The notes beneath the pieces were generated by a model. It was given only the letters and a program-made list of their open reading frames with translations, made no database searches and had not been told where the DNA came from. Positions 26,749 through 35,196 of a stretch of DNA of 35,231 bases are shown here, piece by piece. Made by a program: the position numbers and the translations under genes. Each line of letters begins with the position of its first letter. Within the stretch, counting starts at the first letter, position 1. The stretch is from Pseudomonadota bacterium. GTDB taxonomy: Bacteria > Desulfobacterota > Desulfobulbia > Desulfobulbales > SURF-16. Location: the NCBI GenBank assembly GCA_018897105.1, contig JAHILF010000030.1, positions 1 to 35,231 of the forward strand, given 5' to 3'.

Positions 26749-27590
26749 AAAGGAAGAAAAAAGGACTCAAGGTTTATCGGGCCAGTAATCAAAGCTGGTT
26801 CGGCGACCAGCTGCTGAAAATGATCAGCATCAGCTTCGCCATCTTGATTGCGGGGGGCATTATCGTCTTCATCGCTTACCAGGGGCTGAGCCGGTCGGTT
26901 TTTTTTCAGGTTGAAGAGGTTGATATTAAGGGCTGCGTCAGGACAACACCCAATGAGATTTTTTCCTGGAGCGGGCTGGATGTGAAAACCAATCTGTGGG
27001 CGGTGCGCATCGGGCGGATCAGGAAGAAACTGGAAACCCAGGACTGGATAGCTACCACAGAGGTGAAAAGGAATTGGCCGAACAAGCTGGCCATTGTCGT
27101 CCAAGAGCGCAAGCCCATTGCTCTGTTGAGTCTGAAATCCGGACTCTATTATGTTGACCGCGGGGGTGTTGTCTTCGCGCAGGTGCTGCCGGTTGATGAC
27201 CGGGATTATCCCGTCATTACGGGCGTAGAGATAGATAATGTGCCGGGGGTCAAGGAAGAGGCGCAGTTGCAGGAGCCCCTTGATTTTATCATCTTCGGGG
27301 AAAAGGGGACAGTAGCCTTGCCCAAACAGAATATTTCGGAAATACATCTGACCTCAAAGGGGGATCTGGTCCTCTTCATGGCGGACCATGCCTTTCCGGT
27401 TTATCTCGGCAGGGGAGATATGAAGACAAAATATTATCGATTAAGCACGGTGCTTTCCTGGCTTTACCGTAAACAGAAGTATGACTTCGCCGTTGCCATT
27501 GATATGAATTACCTGGCCGGCTATGACATGGACGCGACAAGCGGTGGGAAGGTGCTGGTTCGCATGAGTGATTATAAGGCGGTTCATTGA
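26745..27590 (+). CDS. ftsQ: cell division protein FtsQ
   Basis: A 281-residue bitopic protein. A basic cytoplasmic tail of about 25 residues is followed by one membrane segment (about 28-47, ISISFAILIAGGIIVFIAYQ). The periplasmic POTRA domain starts at VFFQVEEVDIKGCVRTTPNEIF and reaches the conserved RNWPNKLAIVVQERKPIALL; the FtsQ beta domain (YYVDRGGVVFAQ onward) follows. FtsQ links FtsL/FtsB to the divisome. The start overlaps the murB stop (ATGA), and ftsA begins 8 bp after its own stop. Length is typical for the phylum. Confidence 0.92.
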   Translation: MKRKKKGLKVYRASNQSWFGDQLLKMISISFAILIAGGIIVFIAYQGLSRSVFFQVEEVDIKGCVRTTPNEIFSWSGLDVKTNLWAVRIGRIRKKLETQDWIATTEVKRNWPNKLAIVVQERKPIALLSLKSGLYYVDRGGVVFAQVLPVDDRDYPVITGVEIDNVPGVKEEAQLQEPLDFIIFGEKGTVALPKQNISEIHLTSKGDLVLFMADHAFPVYLGRGDMKTKYYRLSTVLSWLYRKQKYDFAVAIDMNYLAGYDMDATSGGKVLVRMSDYKAVH

Positions 27591-27598
27591 GGAAACGT

Positions 27599-28831
27599 AT
27601 GGCAAATGTGGAAAGAGGGCAGTTGATTGTCGGACTTGATATCGGGACGACCAAGATATGTGCCGTAGTCGGAGAGGTGATCGAGAACCGGGTGGATATC
27701 ATCGGCGTGGGTAGCCATCCTTCCATCGGTCTGCGTAAAGGCGTGGTTGTCAATATCGAAAGCACGGTCAACTCCATCAAAAAGGCGGTGGGCGAAGCGG
27801 AAATGATGGCGGGCTGCAATATCACTTCTGTTTATGTGGGCATTGCCGGCAGTCATGTCACCGGGCAGAACAGCGATGGGAACATCGCCGTAAAGAACCG
27901 GGAGATCCGCCAGGAGGAAATCGACCGAGTGGTGGAGAATGCCAAGGCCGTTCCCATGGGGCAGGACCAGGAGGTTATCCATGTCATGCCCCAGGAGTTC
28001 AAGGTGGACGGCCAGGGCGGCATTCAGGATCCACTGGGCATGACCGGCGTGCGTCTGGAAGCAAAGGTGCATATCGTCACCGGATCGGTAACCGCGGTGC
28101 ATAACATCATCAAGTGCTGCAACCGGGCCGGGCTCGAGGTGGATGATGTGGTGCTGGAGCCCATCGCTTCGGCCGAGGCGGTGCTCACCCCGGAAGAGCG
28201 GGAGCTCGGCGTGGCCCTGATTGATATCGGCGGCGGCACCTCCGATCTGGCTGTTTTCGCTGAAAACTGTATCCAGCGCACCTATGTGCTGGGCATAGGC
28301 GGCAACAATCTGACCAACGATCTGTCCATCGGCCTGCGCACCCCGCTGAAGGCGGCGGAACAGCTCAAGGAAAAATACGGCTGCGCCATATCTTCCATGA
28401 TCGATAAGGATCAGGCCATCGAGGTGCCCAGCGTCGGCGGCAGGAAATCGCGCAAACTTTCCCAGCGGGTCATGGGGGAAATCCTTGAACCGCGGGTGGA
28501 GGAGATGCTGACTCTGATCAATTATGAGCTGGTGAATTCCGGGGTGAAAAATCTGGTCAATGCCGGGGTGGTGCTGACCGGCGGCACCTCAATGCTGGTC
28601 CATATTCTTGATCTGGCCGAGCAGATTTTTGATCTGCCGGTGCGTATCGGCTATCCGCGCAATATCGGCGGGGTGACGGATATTGTCAATACCCCGCAAT
28701 GCGCCACCGGGGTGGGTCTGGTTATTTATGGCATGAAGAGCGAGTCGGAAAGAGGCTTCCGGGAACGGGGAGCAAAGGGCCTCGGCGGCCTGGCCAAGAA
28801 GATTAAAGGGCTGTTCGGTAAATTAATGTAG
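27599..28831 (+). CDS. ftsA: cell division protein FtsA
   Basis: A 410-residue actin-like protein that anchors FtsZ to the membrane. The phosphate-1 loop is VGLDIGTTKICAVVGE, subdomain 1C follows, and the second nucleotide motif is LIDIGGGTSDLAVF; VVLTGGTSML is the adenosine motif. The C-terminus GLGGLAKKIKGLFGKLM forms the amphipathic membrane-targeting helix. ATG 27599 follows GAGGAAAC, so the in-frame TTG at 27587, which overlaps ftsQ, is not preferred. An 88-bp gap leads to ftsZ. Confidence 0.97.
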   Translation: MANVERGQLIVGLDIGTTKICAVVGEVIENRVDIIGVGSHPSIGLRKGVVVNIESTVNSIKKAVGEAEMMAGCNITSVYVGIAGSHVTGQNSDGNIAVKNREIRQEEIDRVVENAKAVPMGQDQEVIHVMPQEFKVDGQGGIQDPLGMTGVRLEAKVHIVTGSVTAVHNIIKCCNRAGLEVDDVVLEPIASAEAVLTPEERELGVALIDIGGGTSDLAVFAENCIQRTYVLGIGGNNLTNDLSIGLRTPLKAAEQLKEKYGCAISSMIDKDQAIEVPSVGGRKSRKLSQRVMGEILEPRVEEMLTLINYELVNSGVKNLVNAGVVLTGGTSMLVHILDLAEQIFDLPVRIGYPRNIGGVTDIVNTPQCATGVGLVIYGMKSESERGFRERGAKGLGGLAKKIKGLFGKLM

Positions 28832-28919
28832 AATAATTGCGGGATTAGCTGTAAATTATAAGTTAGGATTTCTACGGGCGACGACGTTCGGCGAGGTTCA
28901 TCAGGAAGGGGGGCGAAGT

Positions 28920-30095
28920 ATGGAGTTTCAAATGGCGGAAGACACATCACGGGTAAAGATCAGGGTCTTCGGTATTGGCGGCGGTGGCGGAAACGCCGTA
29001 AATACCATGGTGGAAAGCAAGCTCCAGGGGGTGGAATTCATAGCGGCCAATACGGATCTGCAGGTGCTGGAACATTCCAAGGCAGACGTGCGGCTCCAGC
29101 TCGGCCCCACAGTCAGCAAGGGTTTCGGCGCGGGCGCCAATCCTGAAAAAGGGCGTGAATCAGCCGAAGAAAGTATTGATGAAATCAGGAATTGCCTGAA
29201 AGGCAGTGACATGGTCTTCATCACCGCAGGGCTCGGCGGTGGCACCGGCACCGGCGCTGCACCCATCGTGGCCAAGGTGAGCAAGGAGCTTGGCGCGCTT
29301 ACCGTGGCGGTGGTGACCAAGCCCTTTGTCTTCGAGGGCAAGGCTCGCATGAAAAATGCCGAGATCGGCTGGGAACAGCTCAAAAAGCATGTGGATACCA
29401 TTATCACCATTCCCAATGACCGTATCCTCTCCCTGACTCAGAAAAAAACCCGCTTTCTGGACGGCATGAAAATGGCCGATAATGTTCTGGTGCAGGCGGT
29501 GAAAGGCATAACCGATCTGATTAACCTGCCGGGTTACATCAATCCGGACTTTGCCGATGTGTGCACCGTGATGAATGAAATGGGACCCGCCCTGATGGGC
29601 GCCGGAGTAGGCATCGGGGAAAACAGGGCCATCGAAGCGGTCAATATGGCCATTGCCAGTCCGCTGCTGCAGGATATCAGCATTGACGGGGCCAAGGGTG
29701 TGCTGGTCAACATCTCCGCCCGGGAAGACACCCTGACCATGGCCGAGGTGACCGAGGCCACCAGCAAGATTTACGAAGAGGTGCATGATGAGGCCAATAT
29801 CATCCTGGGCGTTATCTTTGATGATTCCCTGGGAGAGGAACTGCGGGTAACAGTGGTTGCCACGGGTATCCGGGTGGCTGAGGAACTGGAGCCCCTGCCT
29901 GATAAGGTGACTCCTCTGCCGAAAAAGGATCCGAAAGCTCTCGGCGGCACCCTGCCCTTCAGCCAGGGGAACAAGCTGCCCCATGTGGCAAACGGCGGCA
30001 GCTACCCTGACCCCAGGAACAAGTATAGCACTGTCAGAATTTTTGATGAAGACAAACTGGATGAGCCGACCTTTATCCGGCGTAATGAAAATTGA
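28920..30095 (+). CDS. ftsZ: cell division protein FtsZ
   Basis: A 391-residue tubulin-like GTPase that forms the Z ring. The tubulin signature GGGTGTG is at 106-112, the N-terminal G-loop is FGIGGGGGNAVNTM, and the T7 catalytic loop is in LPGYINPDFADV. After the globular domain (ending near residue 320) comes a linker and the C-terminal peptide KLDEPTFIRR, which binds FtsA and other partners. ATG 28920 follows AGGAAGGGGGG; ATG 28932 is an alternative. The gene closes the cluster; what follows is a repeat-rich spacer. Confidence 0.98.
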   Translation: MEFQMAEDTSRVKIRVFGIGGGGGNAVNTMVESKLQGVEFIAANTDLQVLEHSKADVRLQLGPTVSKGFGAGANPEKGRESAEESIDEIRNCLKGSDMVFITAGLGGGTGTGAAPIVAKVSKELGALTVAVVTKPFVFEGKARMKNAEIGWEQLKKHVDTIITIPNDRILSLTQKKTRFLDGMKMADNVLVQAVKGITDLINLPGYINPDFADVCTVMNEMGPALMGAGVGIGENRAIEAVNMAIASPLLQDISIDGAKGVLVNISAREDTLTMAEVTEATSKIYEEVHDEANIILGVIFDDSLGEELRVTVVATGIRVAEELEPLPDKVTPLPKKDPKALGGTLPFSQGNKLPHVANGGSYPDPRNKYSTVRIFDEDKLDEPTFIRRNEN

Positions 30096-30314
30096 TGGAA
30101 TGCGGATTTCTGATTTCGGATTGCGGATTGCGGATTTGGGATCGGGGATTGCACTGGGACAGCATTTTCCCCGGAGCGCTGGAGCTGACGAGCTGAAAAA
30201 ATTTTTAATTACAATTAGTTATCTCTGTGAGCTCTGTGCTCTCTGTGGTTAATTTTCAGTTTTAGCGAGTCATTCATTCCGTGGTAAAAATCCGCAATCC
30301 CAAATCCGCAATTG
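30096..30314. repeat. composite intergenic repeat between ftsZ and the radical SAM gene
   Basis: The whole spacer is built of repeats. GCGGATT or TCGGATT recurs at 30102, 30116, 30123 and 30130. A 24-bp arm at 30127-30150, starting ATTGCGGATTTGGGAT, is inverted with two mismatches at 30289-30312. Between the arms, CTCTGTG occurs three times at 9-bp steps (30223, 30232, 30241). Such GCGGATT and CTCTGTG tracts are familiar as dispersed intergenic repeats in several Gram-negative groups. The right arm ends two bases before the next start codon. No gene is present. Confidence 0.8.
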
Positions 30315-32033
30315 ATGAAACCGACACGACCAGCAAGACCGGACGAAACCGGGGCCATCAAAAAAAAATGGACAGGAAAGCTCCCTGTTGCCCTGGTGTT
30401 TCCTAACGTTTACCATATCGGCATGTCAAATCTCGGCATGCAGCTTGTCTATGGCCTGGTCAACGCGCACCATGACTTTGTCTGCGAGCGGGTTTTTCTG
30501 CCTGACTCGCCATCTTCGCCCCGATCTGTAGAATCATCCCGTCCCCTGACAGATTTTCCGATACTGCTCTGCACCGTGAGTTTCGAGCAGGACTATGTCA
30601 ACCTGGTCAAACTGCTTATCAGCGGCGGCATAGAGCCATTTGCCGACAAACGGGGCCAGGCGGATCGTATTGCCCCCGGCACCCCGCTGGTAGTGGGCGG
30701 CGGGGTGGCGACCTTTATTAATCCGGAGCCATTGGCGCCTTATTTTGACCTGTTTCTGCTGGGCGAGGCCGAGCCCAGCCTGCCGGAGTTCCTGAACCGG
30801 CTGCTGCAGCATGGCAGAGACGGGTTTGCCTCCCGGGACGAACTGCTGCTGGACATGGCCTTTCACCAGTCGGGATGCTATGTGCCTCATTTTTATGATA
30901 TGGAGTACCAAGGCCACAGATTTGAGGCTGTTAACCGGCGCTGCGATGTTCCCTACCCGGTAAAAAAAACGACCCTGACCGACCCAGGGGTTGCCGGCCA
31001 TTCGCAGCTGCTGACCGCGGATACGGAATTCAGCGATCTCTTTCTCACCGAACTTGGCCGGGGCTGCAGCAGGGGATGCCGTTTCTGCGCCGCCGGTTTT
31101 GTTTACCGTCCGCCGCGACTCTGGCAGGCGGGATCGATTATCAAGGCCCTGGAGGAAAAGGGTGAGCAAACAAAGCGGGTCGGTCTGCTGGGCATGGAGA
31201 TGGCCCGGGCTGATGATCTGGCCAGGATCGCCGACGTGCTTGGCGCCTCATCCTGTCAGCTTTCCTTTTCATCCCTGCGGGCCGATGCCCTCAGCCCGGA
31301 ACTGCTCAAGCTTTTAGGGGCAAGCGGTCTGAAAACAGCGGCCATAGCCCCTGACGGAGGCTCTGAACGACTGCGGCGGGTGATCAATAAGGGCATTACC
31401 GAGGAGGAGCTGCTGTGGGCGGCGCAGGAACTGGTCAAGGCTGGGGTGACAAATCTGAAACTCTATTTTATGATTGGACTGCCCACGGAAACAGATGTGG
31501 ATCTGCAGGAACTTGTTGATCTGACTTTCCGGATCAGGGAGCGGATCGGCGCGGTGGGCAGGGCGCGGGGCAGACTGCCGATGCTGACCGTCAGTCTCAA
31601 CTCCTTTGTGCCCAAGGCCTGGACCCCCTTTCAGTTCGCAGCCTTTGCCGGAGTGCCGGAGCTGAAGGGGAAGATAAAATTTCTGCGTAAAGAGTTTGCG
31701 GGACAGGCCAATATCCGCCTGAACGTGGATAATCCGGATAATGCCTTTTTTCAGGCGGTTCTTGCCAGGGGAGACAGAAAGGTGGGAGAAATGCTTTTTC
31801 ATTTGGCGTCAGCGCCCGGTAACTGGCGTCAGGTTTTCCGCCGGCATGACGTGCAGCCGGAATACTACACCCGGGAGCGGGAGCGGCATGAGCGTTTCCC
31901 GTGGGAGGTCATTGATCACGGAATCAGGCGCGATTATCTGTGGGCCGAATACCGCCGGGCGCTGGCCGGCAAGAAAACACCGGTGTGCGATACAACGAGC
32001 TGCAGGCGTTGCGGGGTGTGCGATGGAAAATAA
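30315..32033 (+). CDS. B12-binding-type radical SAM protein of unknown function
   Basis: A 572-residue radical SAM enzyme. Residues about 20-160 form a Rossmann-like cobalamin-binding-type domain (VALVFPNVYHIGMSNLGMQL, VVGGGVATFINPEPL, FLLGEAEPSLPEF). The [4Fe-4S] cluster motif CxxxCxxC is C251, C255 and C258 in GRGCSRGCRFCAAG. The TIM-barrel continues with IAPDGGSERLRRVINKGI and FMIGLPTETDVD. The C-terminus adds a Cys cluster (CDTTSCRRCGVC), possibly a second metal site. The layout matches the TIGR03960-like group of uncharacterised radical SAM proteins; the cobalamin DxHxxG motif is not evident. ATG 30315 abuts a repeat and has no ribosome binding site. The histidine kinase gene overlaps its end by 11 bp. 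Confidence 0.88.
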   Translation: MKPTRPARPDETGAIKKKWTGKLPVALVFPNVYHIGMSNLGMQLVYGLVNAHHDFVCERVFLPDSPSSPRSVESSRPLTDFPILLCTVSFEQDYVNLVKLLISGGIEPFADKRGQADRIAPGTPLVVGGGVATFINPEPLAPYFDLFLLGEAEPSLPEFLNRLLQHGRDGFASRDELLLDMAFHQSGCYVPHFYDMEYQGHRFEAVNRRCDVPYPVKKTTLTDPGVAGHSQLLTADTEFSDLFLTELGRGCSRGCRFCAAGFVYRPPRLWQAGSIIKALEEKGEQTKRVGLLGMEMARADDLARIADVLGASSCQLSFSSLRADALSPELLKLLGASGLKTAAIAPDGGSERLRRVINKGITEEELLWAAQELVKAGVTNLKLYFMIGLPTETDVDLQELVDLTFRIRERIGAVGRARGRLPMLTVSLNSFVPKAWTPFQFAAFAGVPELKGKIKFLRKEFAGQANIRLNVDNPDNAFFQAVLARGDRKVGEMLFHLASAPGNWRQVFRRHDVQPEYYTRERERHERFPWEVIDHGIRRDYLWAEYRRALAGKKTPVCDTTSCRRCGVCDGK

Positions 32034-33453
32034 TGCGGCCGACTCCGACATGGTCAGCACCAAGCCTTTCCGGCTGGTTAAATTTTTTTCCTACACCAGT
32101 CTGGTCGTTATCCTGGTCGCTTCGCTGGTGCTGTCGCTGGTTATTTCCAACTATACCAAAAACGTGCTGCTTGAACGTAGCGAGGCCTATAACCTGGTGC
32201 TGGCGGAAAATGTCAGCCACCAGATTTTCCAGCAGTTTGTACTGCCCCTTGCCCTGCAGAACAGGCAGATAGCGGTGGAGGACCCCCGGCAGTTCAAGCA
32301 GCTTGATAAAATTGTCCGCTCCGCTACCCACGGCATGAATGTGCATTCCGTCACCATTTTTTCCAAGAAGGAGAATCAGGTGTCGTACAGCACCATCAGT
32401 GAGATTATCGGGGAGAAAAATCTGGGTCAGGAGGAGTATGAAAGGGCGCTGCTGGGTGAAGACGTGTCGGTGCTGCGCATCAACGGTTCGCTGTTGAACC
32501 TGCTGCCGGGACGGGAGCAGATTACCTGCCAGCTGCGCACTTTTATTCCGCTACGTAAGGAAAAACCGTTCAGCCCGACCCGGGATGTCATGGGTGTCAT
32601 CGAAATCGTCCAGGACCTGACCGGGGACCTTGATGCCCTGATCAGGCTACAGGCATGGATTATTTTTACCTCGCTTATCATCATGGGCGGTCTTTTCCTG
32701 GCCCTGCGGTTTATTGTCGCCAGGGCGGACCGCATCATCGAGGCCAGAACGGAAGAAAGAAGAAAGCTCGAGGTAAAGCTCAATCAGTCGGAGAGACTGG
32801 CTTCACTGGGCAAAATGGTGGCATCGGTCTCCCACGAGATCAAAAACCCCCTGGGGATTATCAGGAGCACTGCCGAGATACTGGGCAAAAGACTCGTCAA
32901 GGTCGCTCCGGACAATAGTCATCTGGCAAATATCATTGTCGATGAAACAACCAGGCTCGACGGCATTGTCCGTGAGTTTCTTGATTTTGCCCGGCCCCAG
33001 CAGCCTAGGCTTCAACCCATCATGGTTAATGATGTGCTGGCCAAGGTGATTGATTTCATGGCCACTGAATTTGACACGCGCAACATCGCGGTGAAACGCA
33101 ATTTTGACCCGTCACTGCCGAAAATTCAGGGGGATTTTGATCAGCTTTACCAGGCCTGCATGAATATTCTGGTCAATGCCATGCAGGCCATTGATAATGG
33201 CGGGAGCATTTTTGTGACCACCGGCTTGGCAATCGACCAGAAAAAGGTATTTCTGTCCATTGCCGATACCGGCAGCGGCATGTCCGAGGAGATGCTCGCC
33301 CAGATATTTCATCCCTTTGTCACCAGTAAGAACAGGGGGACCGGTCTGGGGCTGGCGATCGTCAAGAATGTCATTGACAGCCACCACGGGGTCATTTCCG
33401 TGGCCAGCAAAGAGGGAGAAGGGGCTGAATTCATCATAGAGTTTCCCCTGTAA
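32023..33453 (+). CDS. membrane sensor histidine kinase
   Basis: A 476-residue kinase. Membrane segments lie at about 24-43 and 210-230 and enclose a periplasmic sensor domain of about 165 residues that I cannot assign. A short coiled linker precedes the HisKA domain with H271 in VASVSHEIKNPLGII. The ATPase domain has the N box NILVNAMQAI (381-390), G1 DTGSGM (416-421) and G2 GTGLGL (439-444). No receiver domain is fused. The ATG 32023 lies inside the end of the radical SAM gene; a long N-terminal extension from 31741 would overlap that gene and is rejected. The architecture resembles NtrB/ZraS-type kinases, whose NtrC-like partner often follows; here the next gene is cut short. Confidence 0.9.
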   Translation: MENNAADSDMVSTKPFRLVKFFSYTSLVVILVASLVLSLVISNYTKNVLLERSEAYNLVLAENVSHQIFQQFVLPLALQNRQIAVEDPRQFKQLDKIVRSATHGMNVHSVTIFSKKENQVSYSTISEIIGEKNLGQEEYERALLGEDVSVLRINGSLLNLLPGREQITCQLRTFIPLRKEKPFSPTRDVMGVIEIVQDLTGDLDALIRLQAWIIFTSLIIMGGLFLALRFIVARADRIIEARTEERRKLEVKLNQSERLASLGKMVASVSHEIKNPLGIIRSTAEILGKRLVKVAPDNSHLANIIVDETTRLDGIVREFLDFARPQQPRLQPIMVNDVLAKVIDFMATEFDTRNIAVKRNFDPSLPKIQGDFDQLYQACMNILVNAMQAIDNGGSIFVTTGLAIDQKKVFLSIADTGSGMSEEMLAQIFHPFVTSKNRGTGLGLAIVKNVIDSHHGVISVASKEGEGAEFIIEFPL

Positions 33454-33476
33454 CCAGAAGTGAATAAGGAGAACAG

Positions 33477-33569
33477 ATGCCTGCCCAGGATCTGGCTGAA
33501 TTTGTCAGCCGCAATCGAGACCAGGTTGCCCTGCTGGAGAAGAAACCTACAAACTGTCTAAGGGACTGA
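33477..33569 (+). pseudogene. truncated gene start after the histidine kinase
   Basis: ATG 33477 follows an excellent AAGGAG at 33466-33471, 24 bp after the kinase stop, and opens 30 codons (MPAQDLAEFVSRNRDQVALL...) with a helical, charged character. The last codons already overlap the 3' end of the integrase gene on the other strand. The strong ribosome site and operon-like spacing suggest the first 22 or so codons of a real gene whose remainder was displaced by the integrase segment. The family cannot be recognised from so short a piece. It could instead be a genuine small ORF. Confidence 0.5.
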
Positions 33570-34947
33570 GCACCCCATGGCCGCCACGATTAAGCACATG
33601 GGTATAAATCATGGTAGTGGAAACATCGGCGTGGCCCAGTAATTCCTGGATGGTACGGATATCGTGGCCGCTTTCCAGCAAATGGGTGGCAAAGCTGTGA
33701 CGCAGGGCATGGCAGTTGACCCGTTTGCTGATAGAAGCCGCCTGAGCCGCTTTTTTGATACTCTTCTGCAGACCGTTTTCATGAATATGATGCCGCCTGG
33801 TCGCGCCGCTACGCGGGTCCACGGACAGCCTCCCGCTGGGAAAGACAAACTGCCAGATCCATTCCCTGACCGCATTAGTATATTTCCGGGCCAGGGCATC
33901 AGGAAGGAAGACCTCGCCTAACCCCTGGGCCATATCTTCCTGATGCAGTCGGCGTATCTCTTCGAGATGCCCGGTCAACGGCTGTCGTAAGCTCTGAGGA
34001 AACGGCACCACGCGATCCTTTTGCCCCTTACCGTCACGAACCATGATCAGATTCTGGTCAAAATCCACATCCTGCACCCGCAGACGAACGCATTCCATGA
34101 GCCGCATCCCTGTCCCGTAAAGCAACGCGGCCATCAGGTAATGCAGAGAACTGAGCTTTTGCAGCTCCTGAAGCAGACGACTGGCTTCCGCCCGACTCAA
34201 GACCACCGGCAAGCGTCTCGGCCTTTTGGCTCGGACAAAATCACCAAGAATTCCGATCTCCCGTTTGACCACCTGCGTGAAAAAGAAAACCAAGGCATTC
34301 AATGCCTGGTTCTGGGTGCTGGCCGCCACCTGACCACGCACCGCCAGATCTTGCAAAAAAGAGGCGATTTCCGCCTCTCCCACCGCGGCCACTTCCCGTT
34401 CCCCAATAAACTGCAGAAATCGGCAGACCCAACCAAGATAGGCCTGTTCAGTACGAATGGAATAGTTTCTTTGCCGAATGACAGCAACCAGTTCATCTAA
34501 GAACTTGCCATGCCTGACGCATACCGCATTCAGCAATGGCGCTCGTCCGGACGGCTGGTCACTGGGCAGAATCCCACCCTCCCGCGCGATGGTCGGATGG
34601 GTATCCGTCAGCCCCTGGGCAGAGTTGCGCCAGTATTCCCAGTTTACCTGCGACCCACAGGCAGCATTGGCAGTTTGCAGCAAAATCTGTATAGCATCGA
34701 TGATCTGCAGGAATTGCCAGTCCGGAATTCCATCTTTCCGGCCCTGCTCTTCCAAATAACGGTTGATGTCTGCGGGGGCATGATCCAGCAGTTTTTTGCC
34801 CTTGGCAGCCCGGATAAACGCCTCCGCCCGTTTGACATACCAGTGTCGTGCGCTTTCCTTGATCCCACGCTGGCTGAGTATGTCCAGGTATTTACTCCAA
34901 AAAATTTCAACATTTTTTTCCAAAGAAGTTGTTTTAGCCTGCTGCAT
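33547..34947 (-). CDS. intI: integron-type tyrosine recombinase, long N-terminal form
   Basis: A 466-residue tyrosine recombinase. Catalytic residues are R282 ([12 protein letters not shown]), K306 region, H413 and R416 ([17 protein letters not shown]), H439 ([10 protein letters not shown]) and Y448 ([11 protein letters not shown]). The insertion [21 protein letters not shown] (about 368-387) is the IntI-specific patch that allows single-stranded attC recombination, and the ending GVLSPLD is also IntI-like. The usual core-binding domain covers about 145-235; an extra 130 residues before it form another helical SAM-like domain, making it over 100 residues longer than class 1 IntI. ATG 34947 follows GAGG; TTG 34950 is also possible. 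It reads toward the histidine kinase, and the upstream side should hold attI and cassettes. Confidence 0.9.
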   Translation of the reverse strand: MQQAKTTSLEKNVEIFWSKYLDILSQRGIKESARHWYVKRAEAFIRAAKGKKLLDHAPADINRYLEEQGRKDGIPDWQFLQIIDAIQILLQTANAACGSQVNWEYWRNSAQGLTDTHPTIAREGGILPSDQPSGRAPLLNAVCVRHGKFLDELVAVIRQRNYSIRTEQAYLGWVCRFLQFIGEREVAAVGEAEIASFLQDLAVRGQVAASTQNQALNALVFFFTQVVKREIGILGDFVRAKRPRRLPVVLSRAEASRLLQELQKLSSLHYLMAALLYGTGMRLMECVRLRVQDVDFDQNLIMVRDGKGQKDRVVPFPQSLRQPLTGHLEEIRRLHQEDMAQGLGEVFLPDALARKYTNAVREWIWQFVFPSGRLSVDPRSGATRRHHIHENGLQKSIKKAAQAASISKRVNCHALRHSFATHLLESGHDIRTIQELLGHADVSTTMIYTHVLNRGGHGVLSPLDSL

Positions 34948-35014
34948 CAAGTATCCTCAAAAGATATGTGTATTATGTTGGAAAGATAGAGACTGCATGA
35001 CACATATTAAATAA

Positions 35015-35087
35015 CAATAGACAGAACCAAAAAATAAATCAATAGACAGAATTTGCACGGCATAAATATTAGCGGATTCTGTCTAAT
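35015..35087. repeat. three copies of an AATAGACAGAA motif upstream of the integrase
   Basis: AATAGACAGAA occurs at 35016-35026 and 35041-35051, both preceded by C and spaced 25 bp, and once inverted (ATTAGACAGAA on the minus strand) at 35077-35087. They lie 70-140 bp before the integrase start. Repeated binding sites for the integrase (like the DR1 and DR2 sites of attI) or a regulator operator are the likely explanations. Confidence 0.6.
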
Positions 35088-35139
35088 ACACTGATAAGCT
35101 CGCCCGCTGACGCGGACGAGCTTATCGCCGCTGTTGAGT
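35081..35139 (+). other. attC-like hairpin next to the integrase
   Basis: A perfect 10-bp stem, GATAAGCTCG at 35093-35102 and CGAGCTTATC at 35117-35126, encloses a smaller CCGC/GCGG stem. On its outer sides, 5 and 6 bp away, lie GTCTAAT (35081-35087) and GTTGAGT (35133-35139). The latter fits the integrase core site GTTRRRY exactly and the former fits its partner RYYYAAC except for the last base. This spacing is that of attC R and L boxes. The R boxes pair only with wobble pairs and one mismatch, so the site is tentative. Confidence 0.42.
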
Positions 35140-35142
35140 AAA

Positions 35143-35196
35143 CTCGAACACCTTGACAGGTTCCGCCTTAAGGCTACACCTATCAAGGCGTTCGAG
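35143..35196. repeat. large imperfect palindrome in the presumed cassette region
   Basis: Two 19-nt arms, 35143-35161 and 35178-35196, begin CTCGAAC and end GTTCGAG and pair with two mismatches. The 16-nt loop contains a perfect palindrome GCCTTAAGGC at 35165-35174. It may be a second recombination site or a transcription structure. Its outer sequence GTTCGAG departs from GTTRRRY. The remaining 35 bp to the window end show nothing I can name. Confidence 0.6.

Noticed and set aside
31741-32022. N-terminal extension of the histidine kinase
   Set aside because: It overlaps the conserved C-terminal part of the radical SAM gene in another frame and adds no domain; ATG 32023 fits the membrane topology.
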